Made by a program: the position numbers and the translations under genes
The notes under the pieces: generated by a model
Told to the model about the DNA's origin: nothing
Databases searched by the model: none
The model's input: only the letters and a program-made list of their open reading frames with translations
In this document: positions 7,732 to 14,795 of the stretch, piece by piece
Layout: the number at the start of each line of letters is the position of its first letter
How positions within the stretch are numbered: the stretch's first letter is position 1
Assembly (NCBI RefSeq): GCF_003011965.1
Contig: NZ_PXWG01000070.1
Span: 1 to 32,487, forward strand
Length of the DNA stretch: 32,487 bases
Direction of reading: 5' to 3'
From: Streptosporangium nondiastaticum
GTDB taxonomy: Bacteria; Actinomycetota; Actinomycetes; Streptomycetales; Streptomycetaceae

Positions 7732-8505
7732 ATGACGAGCGGCAGCGACAACAACGGCAACAGCAACGGCGGCAGCAAGAAGCGCCCCCTCGTGGCGATC
7801 CTCAGCGGCGCCGGCATCTCGACGGACTCCGGAATCCCGGACTACCGCGGCCCGAACGGCGTGTGGCGCCGCGACCCGGAGGCCGAGAAGCTCGTCACGT
7901 ACGCGTACTACATGTCCGACCCGGAGATCCGCCGCCGCTCGTGGCTCATGCGGCGCGACGGCCCCGCCCTGCGCGCCCGCCCGAACGCCGCGCACGAGGC
8001 CGTGGTGCGGCTGGAGCGGGCGGGCGTGCCCGTGCGCGTCATCACGCAGAACGTCGACGGGCTGCACCAGCTGGCGGGAATGCCGGAGCGGAAGGTCCTC
8101 GAACTGCACGGCACGGCGCGGGCGGTGCAGTGCACCCGCTGCAAGGAGCGCTCCAGCATGGAGGCGGCGCTGGAGCGCGTGGCGGCGGGCGATCCGGATC
8201 CGGCGTGCGAGTCGTGCGGCGGGATCCTCAAGTCGGCCACGGTGATGTTCGGCGAGGGCCTGGACCCGGCGGTGCTCGGCGAGGCCGTGGCCGTGACCAA
8301 GGCGTGCGACGTGTTCATCGCGGTCGGCACGAGCCTCCAGGTGCACCCCGCCGCGTCACTGGCGGGCCTCGCGGCCGACCACGGCGCGCGGCTGGTCATC
8401 GTCAACGCGGAGCCGACGCCGTACGACGACCGTGCGGACGAGCTGGTGCGCGAGCCGATCGGGACGGCGCTTCCGGCGCTGCTGGAGCGGATCGCCGCGG
8501 GGTAG
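7732..8505 (+). CDS. Sir2-family NAD-dependent protein deacylase
   Basis: A 257-residue cytoplasmic sirtuin that removes acyl groups from lysines using NAD+. All hallmarks are present: GAGIS followed by SGIPDYRG (residues 26-40, NAD binding), TQNVDGLH (105-112), catalytic His126 in ELHG, a zinc site of Cys134, Cys137, Cys159 and Cys162, FGE near 173, VGTSL and VHPAA further on. The first 16 residues are a low-complexity Ser/Gly/Asn stretch (GSDNNGNSNGGS) that precedes the fold and could be a linker; a later start is not available without losing the first strand. No clear Shine-Dalgarno precedes ATG 7732. It stands alone. Deacetylase, desuccinylase or another specificity cannot be decided. Confidence 0.96.
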   Translation: MTSGSDNNGNSNGGSKKRPLVAILSGAGISTDSGIPDYRGPNGVWRRDPEAEKLVTYAYYMSDPEIRRRSWLMRRDGPALRARPNAAHEAVVRLERAGVPVRVITQNVDGLHQLAGMPERKVLELHGTARAVQCTRCKERSSMEAALERVAAGDPDPACESCGGILKSATVMFGEGLDPAVLGEAVAVTKACDVFIAVGTSLQVHPAASLAGLAADHGARLVIVNAEPTPYDDRADELVREPIGTALPALLERIAAG

Positions 8506-8539
8506 GCGACCGAGCCGGCGGACCGGCGGAACGACGGGC

Positions 8540-8586
8540 GTCAAGGAAAACTTGACAAGGGTTTCGGTGTCAAGGAAAGCTTGACA
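8540..8586 (+). promoter_or_regulatory. Promoter with two GTCAAG/CTTGAC dyads
   Basis: Dyad A, GTCAAG-N5-CTTGAC, is at 8540-8556; dyad B with the same arms is at 8569-8585 (7-bp arms if extended to 8568-8586). Centres are 29 bp apart. Dyad A overlaps a perfect -35 TTGACA (8552-8557); an 18-nt spacer leads to AAAGCT (8576-8581), a weak -10. Transcription would begin at or next to the ATG at 8589. A dimeric HTH protein bound at both dyads would shut this promoter. The arrangement recurs at 9539-9582. Confidence 0.65.
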
Positions 8587-8588
8587 CC

Positions 8589-8903
8589 ATGATCGATTCG
8601 TCGCGGTCCGCGACCCCTCCCACCCCCCAGCCCACCCTCGCCTACACCGCCCTCGCCCTGCTGCTCGGCGCCGTAGCCCTGATCACGCTGGCCCTGTCAC
8701 TCACTCACGACCTCGGCACCTCGGCGTTCTTCTCGCTCATCGGCGCCGAACTCCTCCTCGTCGCGGCCATGGGCGCGCTGTTCGGGACGGTGCAGGTGCG
8801 GAGCACCGCTGCCGCCGCCCCCGAGGACGCCGCCGCGCGGCGCCTGCGCGACGAGGCGACCCTCGACGCCCTTGAGCCCCTGCGCGGGGGTGAGCAGCGA
8901 TGA
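8589..8903 (+). CDS. Small two-helix membrane protein
   Basis: A 104-residue protein I do not recognise. Two hydrophobic segments, about residues 18-40 (YTALALLLGAVALITLALSL) and 47-68 (FFSLIGAELLLVAAMGALFG), predict a membrane hairpin, with a short Pro/Ser/Thr N-terminus and a charged C-terminal tail (about 75-104). It overlaps the following HTH gene by the ATGA of its stop, so the two are translationally coupled. No Shine-Dalgarno precedes the ATG; with a promoter ending next to it, the mRNA may be leaderless. By context it could be a membrane partner or sensor for the HTH protein, which is inference only. Confidence 0.8.
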   Translation: MIDSSRSATPPTPQPTLAYTALALLLGAVALITLALSLTHDLGTSAFFSLIGAELLLVAAMGALFGTVQVRSTAAAAPEDAAARRLRDEATLDALEPLRGGEQR

Positions 8904-9472
8904 GCGACGCTCAGCCGCAGAAGCTCGGCCCGGAAGAGGAAGCCCGCATCCGCGAGGGCATCGCGAGCGCTGTCCTCGGCGCCTCCGAGGGGCTCGCCGA
9001 GTCGCTGGAGCACGACCCGGAAGGCTATCTGCGCCTCGTGGTCGCCACCCGGACCGGCGCCGAAGAGACGAGCCGCCTGCTGCGCCAGGCCGTCCAGGGG
9101 GCGCGGGCCGCGGGCCACAGCTGGGACACCATCGGCCGGCTGCTGGGCGTGAGCCGGCAGGCCGCGCAGCAGCGCTTCGCGACCAAGGACGCCGCGACCC
9201 CGAAGGGCTCCCCCGAGCGCCGGGTCCTCACCCCGCTGACCGCGTTCAACGAGATGCCGGCCCTCGCCGAGGCGGGCCTGGACGGCTGGGAGCTGGTCGA
9301 CTACGGCCCGCTGTACCACGCGGTGGAGGCGTCCGACCGGCGGTGGGAGTACCGCCGCGTCACGCTCGCGGTCGCCGGCCGCCGGCGGCGCATGGAGGCG
9401 GACGGCTGGACCGAGGTCGGCAACGGCTACTTCCCGTGGAGCTACTTCAAGCGCCCACTGAAGGACGACTGA
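8900..9472 (+). CDS. HTH protein with C-terminal paired GW motifs
   Basis: A 190-residue protein. Residues 1-70 are helical and acidic or mixed; a helix-turn-helix lies at about 73-94 (SWDTIGRLLGVSRQAAQQRF), the same type as in the 74-residue neighbour at 9585. Residues about 112-187 form a second domain with two similar halves, GLDGWELVDYGPLYH and EADGWTEVGNGYFPWSYF, recalling DUF4177-type GWELV proteins; this may be a ligand-binding part. Start ATG 8900 overlaps the stop of the membrane protein gene. From its HTH and the dyads at both promoters it is a candidate regulator of this locus. The 3' end lies in a 12-bp tandem repeat that also repeats the stop codon in frame. Confidence 0.85.
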   Translation: MSDAQPQKLGPEEEARIREGIASAVLGASEGLAESLEHDPEGYLRLVVATRTGAEETSRLLRQAVQGARAAGHSWDTIGRLLGVSRQAAQQRFATKDAATPKGSPERRVLTPLTAFNEMPALAEAGLDGWELVDYGPLYHAVEASDRRWEYRRVTLAVAGRRRRMEADGWTEVGNGYFPWSYFKRPLKDD

Positions 9473-9500
9473 AAGGACGGCTGAAAGGACGACTGACAGG
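9458..9500 (+). repeat. Degenerate 12-bp tandem repeat covering a stop codon
   Basis: CTGAAGGACGA, CTGAAAGGACGG, CTGAAAGGACGA and a partial CTGACAGG follow each other. The HTH gene stops at the TGA in the second unit (9470-9472); the next units carry TGA in the same frame, so the ending KDD-stop is repeated as KDG-stop and KDD-stop. This looks like a slippage duplication of the gene end. Confidence 0.8.
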
Positions 9501-9538
9501 AACGCCCCCTCCGCCGCCGACCGGAACACCTCCCATCC

Positions 9539-9582
9539 GTCAACAACGGTTGACAAGCCTCCTTTGTCATCCTAGGTTGACA
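9539..9582 (+). promoter_or_regulatory. Leaderless-type promoter with two GTCAA/TTGAC dyads
   Basis: Dyad A, GTCAAC-N4-GTTGAC, is at 9539-9554; dyad B, GTCATCCTAGGTTGAC, a 16-bp palindrome with one mismatched pair, is at 9566-9581; centres are 27 bp apart. A canonical -35 TTGACA (9550-9555), 17-nt spacer and -10 TAGGTT (9573-9578) put the start of transcription at about 9585, the A of the ATG. No Shine-Dalgarno is present. Both dyads overlap promoter hexamers, which implies repression. Confidence 0.75.
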
Positions 9583-9584
9583 GC

Positions 9585-9809
9585 ATGGCCGGAACGGATG
9601 CGAAGGACGCGGTCGGCACCACCGAGGCCGCCATGGACAGCGATCCCCACGTGGGACTGCACGCCGTCGCCGCGCTGCGGCGGCTCGTCGAGCGCCTTGA
9701 GGCGCTCCAGGTCGACAGCGCGCGCCGGCAGGGCTGGTCCTGGGAGGAGATCGGGTCCGCGCTCGGGGTCAGCAGGCAGGCAGTGCACAAGAAACACGCC
9801 AGGAGGTAG
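9585..9809 (+). CDS. Small HTH protein, split ClpC2-type N-terminal half
   Basis: A 74-residue protein that is almost only a helix preceding a helix-turn-helix: residues 25-45 are a leucine-rich helix and 50-72 (GWSWEEIGSALGVSRQAVHKKH) the HTH. The same kind of HTH opens mycobacterial ClpC2 proteins directly before their Clp N-domain, as far as I recall that sequence. Here the two parts are separate genes with 2 nt between stop and next start, so they are certainly co-translated and may work as a complex. It probably binds the GTCAA/TTGAC dyads in front of itself. The start sits about 7 nt after the -10 box, consistent with a leaderless mRNA. Confidence 0.88.
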   Translation: MAGTDAKDAVGTTEAAMDSDPHVGLHAVAALRRLVERLEALQVDSARRQGWSWEEIGSALGVSRQAVHKKHARR

Positions 9810-9811
9810 GC

Positions 9812-10408
9812 ATGTTCGAACGGTTCACCCGGGATGCACGCGTCGCCGTCGTACAGGCGCAGGAGGAGGCCCGCACGCTGGGCTGCACATGGATCGGCAG
9901 CGAGCACCTGCTGCTCGGCGCGCTCGGTCAGGCCGGCGCCCCCGTGGTCGCCGCGCTGGCCCGGTTCGGGGTCACGCCGGAGGCGTGCCGGAGCGCGCTG
10001 ACGCCCGCCGCGCCCCTCGGCACGGACGACGCGGAGGCGCTGCGCGCGCTCGGCATCGACCTGGAGGCCGTACGGGCCCGGGCGGAGGACACCTTCGGGC
10101 CCGGAGCCCTGGACCGGCCCGGCCCTCCCGGGGAGCGGCGCCGGATCCTGCCCTTCGGCGGGCGCCGCAGGAAGGACGAACCCGGCCGGAAGGGGCACAT
10201 CCCCTTCACTCCCCGCGCGAAGAAGGCCCTGGAGCGCTCGCTGAGCGAGGCCCTCGCCCGCAAGGATCGCCACATCGGTGCGGAACACGTCGTCCTGGGC
10301 GTCCTCGACCCGGACGACAAGGTGACGGCGGGGCTGCTGAGGAAGCTGGGGACCGACACCGCCACCGTGCGGAACGGGATCCTGCAGGAGCTTCCCCGAG
10401 CGGCGTAG
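9812..10408 (+). CDS. Free-standing Clp N-domain protein (ClpC2-like)
   Basis: A 198-residue protein with two Clp N-terminal repeats and no ATPase. Repeat 1 (residues 1-63) starts MFERFTRDARVAVVQAQEEA and has GSEHLLLGAL; repeat 2 (about 129-195) starts HIPFTPRAKKALE and has GAEHVVLGVL. Both match the N-domain of ClpC1, including the Phe2 and the Phe of IPFTP (here Phe132) that in mycobacterial ClpC1 contact cyclomarin. A middle insert (about 64-128) is Gly/Arg-rich. AGGAGG precedes ATG 9812. It cannot unfold proteins itself; it may be an adaptor, a decoy for ClpC ligands, or a sensor that controls the HTH partner. The latter two follow by analogy with ClpC2 and are inference. Confidence 0.9.
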   Translation: MFERFTRDARVAVVQAQEEARTLGCTWIGSEHLLLGALGQAGAPVVAALARFGVTPEACRSALTPAAPLGTDDAEALRALGIDLEAVRARAEDTFGPGALDRPGPPGERRRILPFGGRRRKDEPGRKGHIPFTPRAKKALERSLSEALARKDRHIGAEHVVLGVLDPDDKVTAGLLRKLGTDTATVRNGILQELPRAA

Positions 10409-10450
10409 GCCCTTGCGGCCGAACACGCAGCCCCTGACCGCCCGGCCGGA

Positions 10451-11866
10451 CTACCCCTTCCGCAGCCTCCGCCACACCGCCTTCGCCGCGTGGTGCCCGC
10501 ACATGCCGTGGACGCCCGGCCCCGGCGGGGTGGCCGAGGAGCACAGGAAGACGGCGGGGTGGGCCGTCGCGTACGGCACGCGGGCGAGCTTGGGCCGGAT
10601 GATCAGGCGCAGGCCGGCCACGGAGCCGATGGCGAAGTCCCCGCCCACGTAGTTGGCGTTGCGGGCGGCCAGCTGCGGGGGGCCGGCCGTGGCCCGGGCC
10701 AGGACCAGGTCGCGGAAGCCGGGCGCGAACCGCTCGATCTGCCGCTCGATCACCTCGGTGGCGTCGCCCTCCCAGCCGCTCGGCACGTGCCCGTACACCC
10801 AGAACGTGTGCTTGCCCTCGGGCGCCCGGGTGGGGTCGACGAGGCTGGGCTGGGCGGTGATGAGGAAGGGAACCGAGGGATCGCGGCCGTGCAGCGCGGA
10901 GTCGAGGGCCGCGTCGATCTCGCCGTACGTGGGGCCGATGTGGACCGTCCCGGCGCGGCGCGCGGCCTCCGCCGTCCACGGCACGGGGCCCGACAGCGCG
11001 TAGTCGATCTTGAAGACGCCGGGTCCGTAGCGGTAGCCGTGGTACGCGTTGCCGAGGCCGGCGATGCGGGCGAGGGCGGTGGGCGAGGTGTCGAAGACGT
11101 AGGCGCGGGCGGGCGGCAGGTCGTCCAGCCGCTTGACCTCGAAGCCGGTGTGCACGGTGCCGCCGTGCGCGCGCAGGTACGAGGCGAGGGCGTCGGCGAT
11201 GGCCTGGGAGCCGCCGCGCGGCACCGGCCAGCCGCCCGCGTGCGCGGCGAGCGCGAAGACCAGGGCCATGCCGCCCGTGCCGATGCCGGTGAGGGGGGAG
11301 ATGCCGTGCGCGGCGAGCCCGGCGAACAGGGCCTGCGCCTTCTCGTCGCGGAAGCGGCGGGTCAGCAGCGCCGCGGGCTGGGCGCCCACCAGGCCGAAGC
11401 GCGCGTAGAGGACGGGGTCGCGCGGCAGCCCGTCCCACTGGGTGCGCAGGAAGTCGGCCGCGACGGTGCTCCACTTGCCGTGGAAGGGGGCCACGAGCCG
11501 GCGGTAGGCCCCGGCGTCGCGCGGACCGAGCGAGTGCGCCGTCTCCCCCACGCTGTGGGAGAGGACGGCGGCCGTGCCGTCGGGGAAGGGGTGCGCCATG
11601 GGCAGCCCGGGGTGGACCCACTCCAGGCCGTGCCGGTCGAGCGGCATCGCGGCGAAGGCCGGGGAGCCGGCGGCGAGCGGGTGCACGGCGGAGCACGGGT
11701 CGTGCCGGAAGCCGGGGAGCGTGAGCTCCTCGGTCCGCGCGCCGCCGCCGACGGCGCCGGCGGCCTCGAAGACCTCCACCGACAGGCCGCGGCGGGCCAG
11801 CTCCACAGCGGCGGTGAGCCCGTTGGGCCCGGCGCCTACGACGACAGCGTCGAGCATGGTCGGCAC
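10451..11866 (-). CDS. FAD-dependent phytoene desaturase-like oxidoreductase
   Basis: A 471-residue flavoprotein of the phytoene desaturase/amine oxidase type. The dinucleotide-binding motif VVVGAGPNGLTAAVELARRG is at residues 7-27, followed by VEVFEAAGAVGGGARTEE (30-47), where the glutamate binds the ribose of FAD. The C-terminal motif region reads PPGPGVHGMCGHHAAKAV (about 448-465). GTG 11866 is chosen because GGGAG lies 9 nt upstream; ATG 11857 is 3 codons further in with no well-placed Shine-Dalgarno. No carotenoid synthase genes are nearby, so the substrate is unknown; members of this subgroup are often annotated generally as NAD(P)/FAD-dependent oxidoreductases. It converges on the Clp N-domain gene and follows the inositol phosphatase gene on the same strand. 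Confidence 0.92.
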   Translation of the reverse strand: MPTMLDAVVVGAGPNGLTAAVELARRGLSVEVFEAAGAVGGGARTEELTLPGFRHDPCSAVHPLAAGSPAFAAMPLDRHGLEWVHPGLPMAHPFPDGTAAVLSHSVGETAHSLGPRDAGAYRRLVAPFHGKWSTVAADFLRTQWDGLPRDPVLYARFGLVGAQPAALLTRRFRDEKAQALFAGLAAHGISPLTGIGTGGMALVFALAAHAGGWPVPRGGSQAIADALASYLRAHGGTVHTGFEVKRLDDLPPARAYVFDTSPTALARIAGLGNAYHGYRYGPGVFKIDYALSGPVPWTAEAARRAGTVHIGPTYGEIDAALDSALHGRDPSVPFLITAQPSLVDPTRAPEGKHTFWVYGHVPSGWEGDATEVIERQIERFAPGFRDLVLARATAGPPQLAARNANYVGGDFAIGSVAGLRLIIRPKLARVPYATAHPAVFLCSSATPPGPGVHGMCGHHAAKAVWRRLRKG

Positions 11867-11899
11867 CGGACGCCACTCCCCTCGTCCTCGAAATGTCCC

Positions 11900-11971
11900 G
11901 GACCCGTCCCCGGATCCGCCCTCGGACCCGTCCCCGGATCCGCCCTCGGGCCGGTCCTTGGATCCGGCCTC
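11900..11971. repeat. 3 x 24-bp tandem repeat between two genes
   Basis: GGACCCGTCCCCGGATCC plus GCCCTC is perfectly repeated at 11900-11923 and 11924-11947; a third copy at 11948-11971 has several changes. The array fills most of the gap 11867-11975 and ends 4 nt before the stop of the inositol phosphatase-type gene. It contains GGATCC in each copy. Function unknown. Confidence 0.9.
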
Positions 11972-11975
11972 GGGA

Positions 11976-12803
11976 TCAGCCGGCGGACGCCAGCAGCCCC
12001 AGGATATGACGGAGCGTCGCCTCGTCCCGCGCGGCGGCGAACGGCAGCGCGTTGCCGCCGGCTATGCGGAAGGGCTCGCCGGCGACGGTCCCGCTCACGC
12101 CGCCCGCCTCGGCGACGAGCAGCAGGCCCGCGGCGTGGTCCCAGGCGTTCTCCCAGCTGAAGGCGAGACCGTCGATGCTGCCCCGGGCCACGTTCAGGTA
12201 TTCGAGGCCGGCCGAGCCGCAGGGGCGCGGCGCCACGCCCTCCGTGGCGAGCGCCCCGAGGACGCGCTTCTGCTCGTCGTCGGTGAAGTCGTAGTGGGAT
12301 ATCGCCACTTCGAGGACCTTGCCGGGGGCGGGCGCGCCGGTCTTCAGCGGCTCGCCGTTGAGCACGGCCCCGGCGCCGCGGCGGGCGACCGCCATCAGGT
12401 CGAGCGCGGGCGCGTACGTCCAGGAGGCGAGGAGCTCGCCGCGGTGGGCGAGGCAGACGAGCGTCGCGAAGCCGGGCTCGCCGTGCACGAACTGGCGGGT
12501 GCCGTCGACGGGGTCGACGATCCACACGGGCGCGTCGCCGCCGAGCGCGGCGAGGACGCCCGCATCCGCGTGCACGGCCTCCTCGCCGACGACGACCGAA
12601 CCGGGCAGCAGGGCGGTGAGCGAGGCCGTGAGGTGCTCCTCCGCGCGCCGGTCGGCGACCGTGACGAGGTCGTGCGGGCCGTTCTTCTCGACGATCTCGT
12701 CCGCGGCGAGCTGCCGGAAGCGGGGCACGATCTCGGCGGCGGCCGCCTTGCGCACCGCCTCCTCGACGTCGGTCAGGTCACCTGCGAGAAAGTCTTCGAG
12801 CAT
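11976..12803 (-). CDS. Inositol monophosphatase-family phosphatase
   Basis: A 275-residue Mg2+-dependent, Li+-sensitive type phosphatase of the IMPase/FBPase/CysQ superfamily. Metal ligands are visible: Glu74/75 in VVGEE, Asp97 and Asp100 in WIVDPVDGT, and Asp222 in WENAWDHAAG, which then leads into LLLVAEAGG. Likely substrates are a sugar or inositol phosphate or histidinol phosphate; the sequence does not say which. Start ATG 12803 gives a natural N-terminus with no signal peptide, so the enzyme is cytoplasmic. The 24-bp repeat array follows its stop. It lies upstream of, and on the same strand as, the FAD oxidoreductase gene; a functional link is not shown. Confidence 0.94.
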   Translation of the reverse strand: MLEDFLAGDLTDVEEAVRKAAAAEIVPRFRQLAADEIVEKNGPHDLVTVADRRAEEHLTASLTALLPGSVVVGEEAVHADAGVLAALGGDAPVWIVDPVDGTRQFVHGEPGFATLVCLAHRGELLASWTYAPALDLMAVARRGAGAVLNGEPLKTGAPAPGKVLEVAISHYDFTDDEQKRVLGALATEGVAPRPCGSAGLEYLNVARGSIDGLAFSWENAWDHAAGLLLVAEAGGVSGTVAGEPFRIAGGNALPFAAARDEATLRHILGLLASAG

Positions 12804-12920
12804 GCGTCCATCGAACCATGTCCCACCGACAACCGGTGGCGGCCCTGCGTCTCCCAGGTGTCCCCTCGGTGAACGCAGGCCCCCACAGCCTCACAGGCCC
12901 CCGTCCGGCCCCGGCATCCG

Positions 12921-13005
12921 CCCAGCTCAGCCCAGGTCAGGCCGACTCAGCCCAGGCCGGCTCAGCCCAGCCCAGGTCAGGCCAGCTCAGGTCTGCTCAG
13001 CTCAG
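12921..13005. repeat. Degenerate 10-bp tandem repeat (CCCAGCTCAG-like)
   Basis: About eight units in 10-bp register, such as CCCAGCTCAG, CCCAGGTCAG, GCCGACTCAG, GCCAGCTCAG and GTCTGCTCAG, fill the second half of the 198-bp gap 12804-13001 and run into the stop codon of the gene at 13002. The 10-bp period matches the helical repeat of DNA. No gene was found in the rest of the gap. Confidence 0.75.
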
Positions 13006-14795
13006 CGGCCCACCGCGTACCCCTGCATTCCGCGCGGATTGGCGGCCGCCGACAGCACGCCCGTCCGCGGGTCCCGGGCCACCGCGCACAGCCGCCCCTC
13101 CGACCACGCCTCCCCCACCGTCACCCGGTGGCCCCGGCGCCGCAGCTCCCCGATCGCGCTCTCGCCGAGGCGCCGTTCGACGACGACCGAGCCCGGCGCC
13201 ATGGCGCGCGGGTGGAAGGAGCCGGGGAAGGACTCGTGGTGCCAGTTGGGGGCGTCGATCGCGCCCTGCAGGTCGAGTCCGCCGCGCACGGGCGGGCGCA
13301 GGGCGACGGCGAGGAAGAAGTGCAGCTGCCACTGGTCCTGCTGGTCACCGCCGGGCGTGCCGAAGGCGAGGACGGGCTCGCCGTCGCGCAGGGCCAGCGA
13401 CGGGGTCAGGGTGGTGCGCGGCCGGCGTCCGGGGGTCAGGGAATTGGGGAGGCCGGGATCGAGCCAGGCCATCTGCAGCCGGGTGCCGAGGGGGAAGCCG
13501 AGCCCGGGGACGACGGGGTTGGACTGCAGCCAGCCGCCGCTGGGCGTCGCCGAGATCATGTTGCCCCAGCGGTCGACGACGTCGAGGTGGCAGGTGTCGC
13601 CGCGGGTCGCGCCGCTGACGGTGACGGTCGGTTCGCCCGCGCCCGGCGCCACCGCCGGAGCGGTGCTCTTCGCGGCGGCGAGGACGTGCCGGGCCAGCCG
13701 CGGACCGCGGCCCCCGGGGCTGCCGGGGCGCAGCTCGTACGAGGCGAGGTCGCCGATCAGGGCGCGGCGGGCCGCGTTGTAGCCCTCGGAGAGCAGGTCC
13801 TTCAGGGGGACGTCGGCGGCGTCGCCGTACCAGGCCTCGCGGTCGGCCATGGCGAGCTTGCTGCCCTCGATGAGGGTGTGGACGTATTCGGGGGTGCCGT
13901 ACTCCGGCGGGCCGTCGAGCAGGGCGAGCTGCTGGAGCAGGACCGGCCCCTGCGACCAGGGGCCGGGCTTGCAGACCGTCCAGCCGTTCCAGTCGTGGCG
14001 GGCCGGCTCCTCGTACCCGGCCCGGAAGCCGGCGAGGTCGTCGCCGGTGAGGGGCGCGGTGTGGCGTTCGCCGGAGGTGTCGAGGGTCGGGCGGGCCGCG
14101 GCGGCGACGAGGGCCTCGGCGACGAAGCCCTCGCGCCACACGCGGCGGGCCGCGTCGATGCGCTGCTCGCGGCTGCCGCCGGCGGCCTCGGCCTCGGCGA
14201 TCAGGCGGCGCCAGGTGGCGGCGAGGGCGGGGTTGCGCAGGAGCGTGCCGGGGGCCGGGGGGCGGCCGCCGGGCAGGTAGACCTCGGCCGAGGACGTCCA
14301 CTCGGTCTCGAAGATCCGCCGGACGGTGGCCACGGTCCGGCCGATGGCCTCGACGGGTGCGTGGCCGTGCTCGGCGTAGCCGATGGCGTACGACAGGACG
14401 TCGGCGAGCGGCTTGGTGCCGTGGTCGCGCAGGAGCAGCATCCAGGCGTCGAACGCGCCGGGGACGGCGGCCGCGAGGGGGCCGGTGCCGGGGACGAGGT
14501 CGAGGCCGAGGGAGGTGTAGTGCGCGATGGTCGCGCCGCGCGGCGCCGGCCCCTGCCCGGCGAGGACCTGCACGGGACCGCCGGCCGGCGCGAACACCGC
14601 CGGCACCTCCCCGGCCGGCCCGTTCATGTGCGGCTCGACGACGTGGAGGACGAAGCCCGCCGCGACCGCCGCGTCGAAGGCGTTTCCGCCGCTCTCGAGG
14701 ACGGCCATCGCGGACTGCGACGCGAGCCAGTGGGTGGACGACACCATGCCGAAGGTGCCCTGCAGGGTGGGCCGGGTGGTGAACATGGCGTCCAT
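13002..14795 (-). CDS. Gamma-glutamyltransferase-family protein, no signal peptide
   Basis: A 597-residue Ntn-hydrolase of the gamma-glutamyltransferase family, normally cleaved into two subunits at a catalytic Thr. The N-terminal GGNAFDAAVAAGFVLHVVEPH (37-56) is typical. The nucleophile is most likely Thr401 in GDTCHLDVVDRWGNMIS, where most relatives have TTH; the second position is Cys here. Later motifs PGRRPRTTLTP and FGTPGGDQQDQ replace the usual PGKRPxSSMSP and GSPGG. There is no signal peptide, unlike the second family member at 24487. This subgroup may act on substrates other than glutathione. ATG 14795 is used; ATG 14786 is also possible as neither has a good Shine-Dalgarno. It is divergent from the lipoate ligase gene. 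Confidence 0.9.
   Translation of the reverse strand: MDAMFTTRPTLQGTFGMVSSTHWLASQSAMAVLESGGNAFDAAVAAGFVLHVVEPHMNGPAGEVPAVFAPAGGPVQVLAGQGPAPRGATIAHYTSLGLDLVPGTGPLAAAVPGAFDAWMLLLRDHGTKPLADVLSYAIGYAEHGHAPVEAIGRTVATVRRIFETEWTSSAEVYLPGGRPPAPGTLLRNPALAATWRRLIAEAEAAGGSREQRIDAARRVWREGFVAEALVAAAARPTLDTSGERHTAPLTGDDLAGFRAGYEEPARHDWNGWTVCKPGPWSQGPVLLQQLALLDGPPEYGTPEYVHTLIEGSKLAMADREAWYGDAADVPLKDLLSEGYNAARRALIGDLASYELRPGSPGGRGPRLARHVLAAAKSTAPAVAPGAGEPTVTVSGATRGDTCHLDVVDRWGNMISATPSGGWLQSNPVVPGLGFPLGTRLQMAWLDPGLPNSLTPGRRPRTTLTPSLALRDGEPVLAFGTPGGDQQDQWQLHFFLAVALRPPVRGGLDLQGAIDAPNWHHESFPGSFHPRAMAPGSVVVERRLGESAIGELRRRGHRVTVGEAWSEGRLCAVARDPRTGVLSAAANPRGMQGYAVGR

Noticed and set aside
8506..8586. Possible transposon or phage attachment site because of the repeated dyads
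   Set aside because: The dyads sit exactly on promoter hexamers, recur before a second related gene, and no recombinase gene or target duplication is present.
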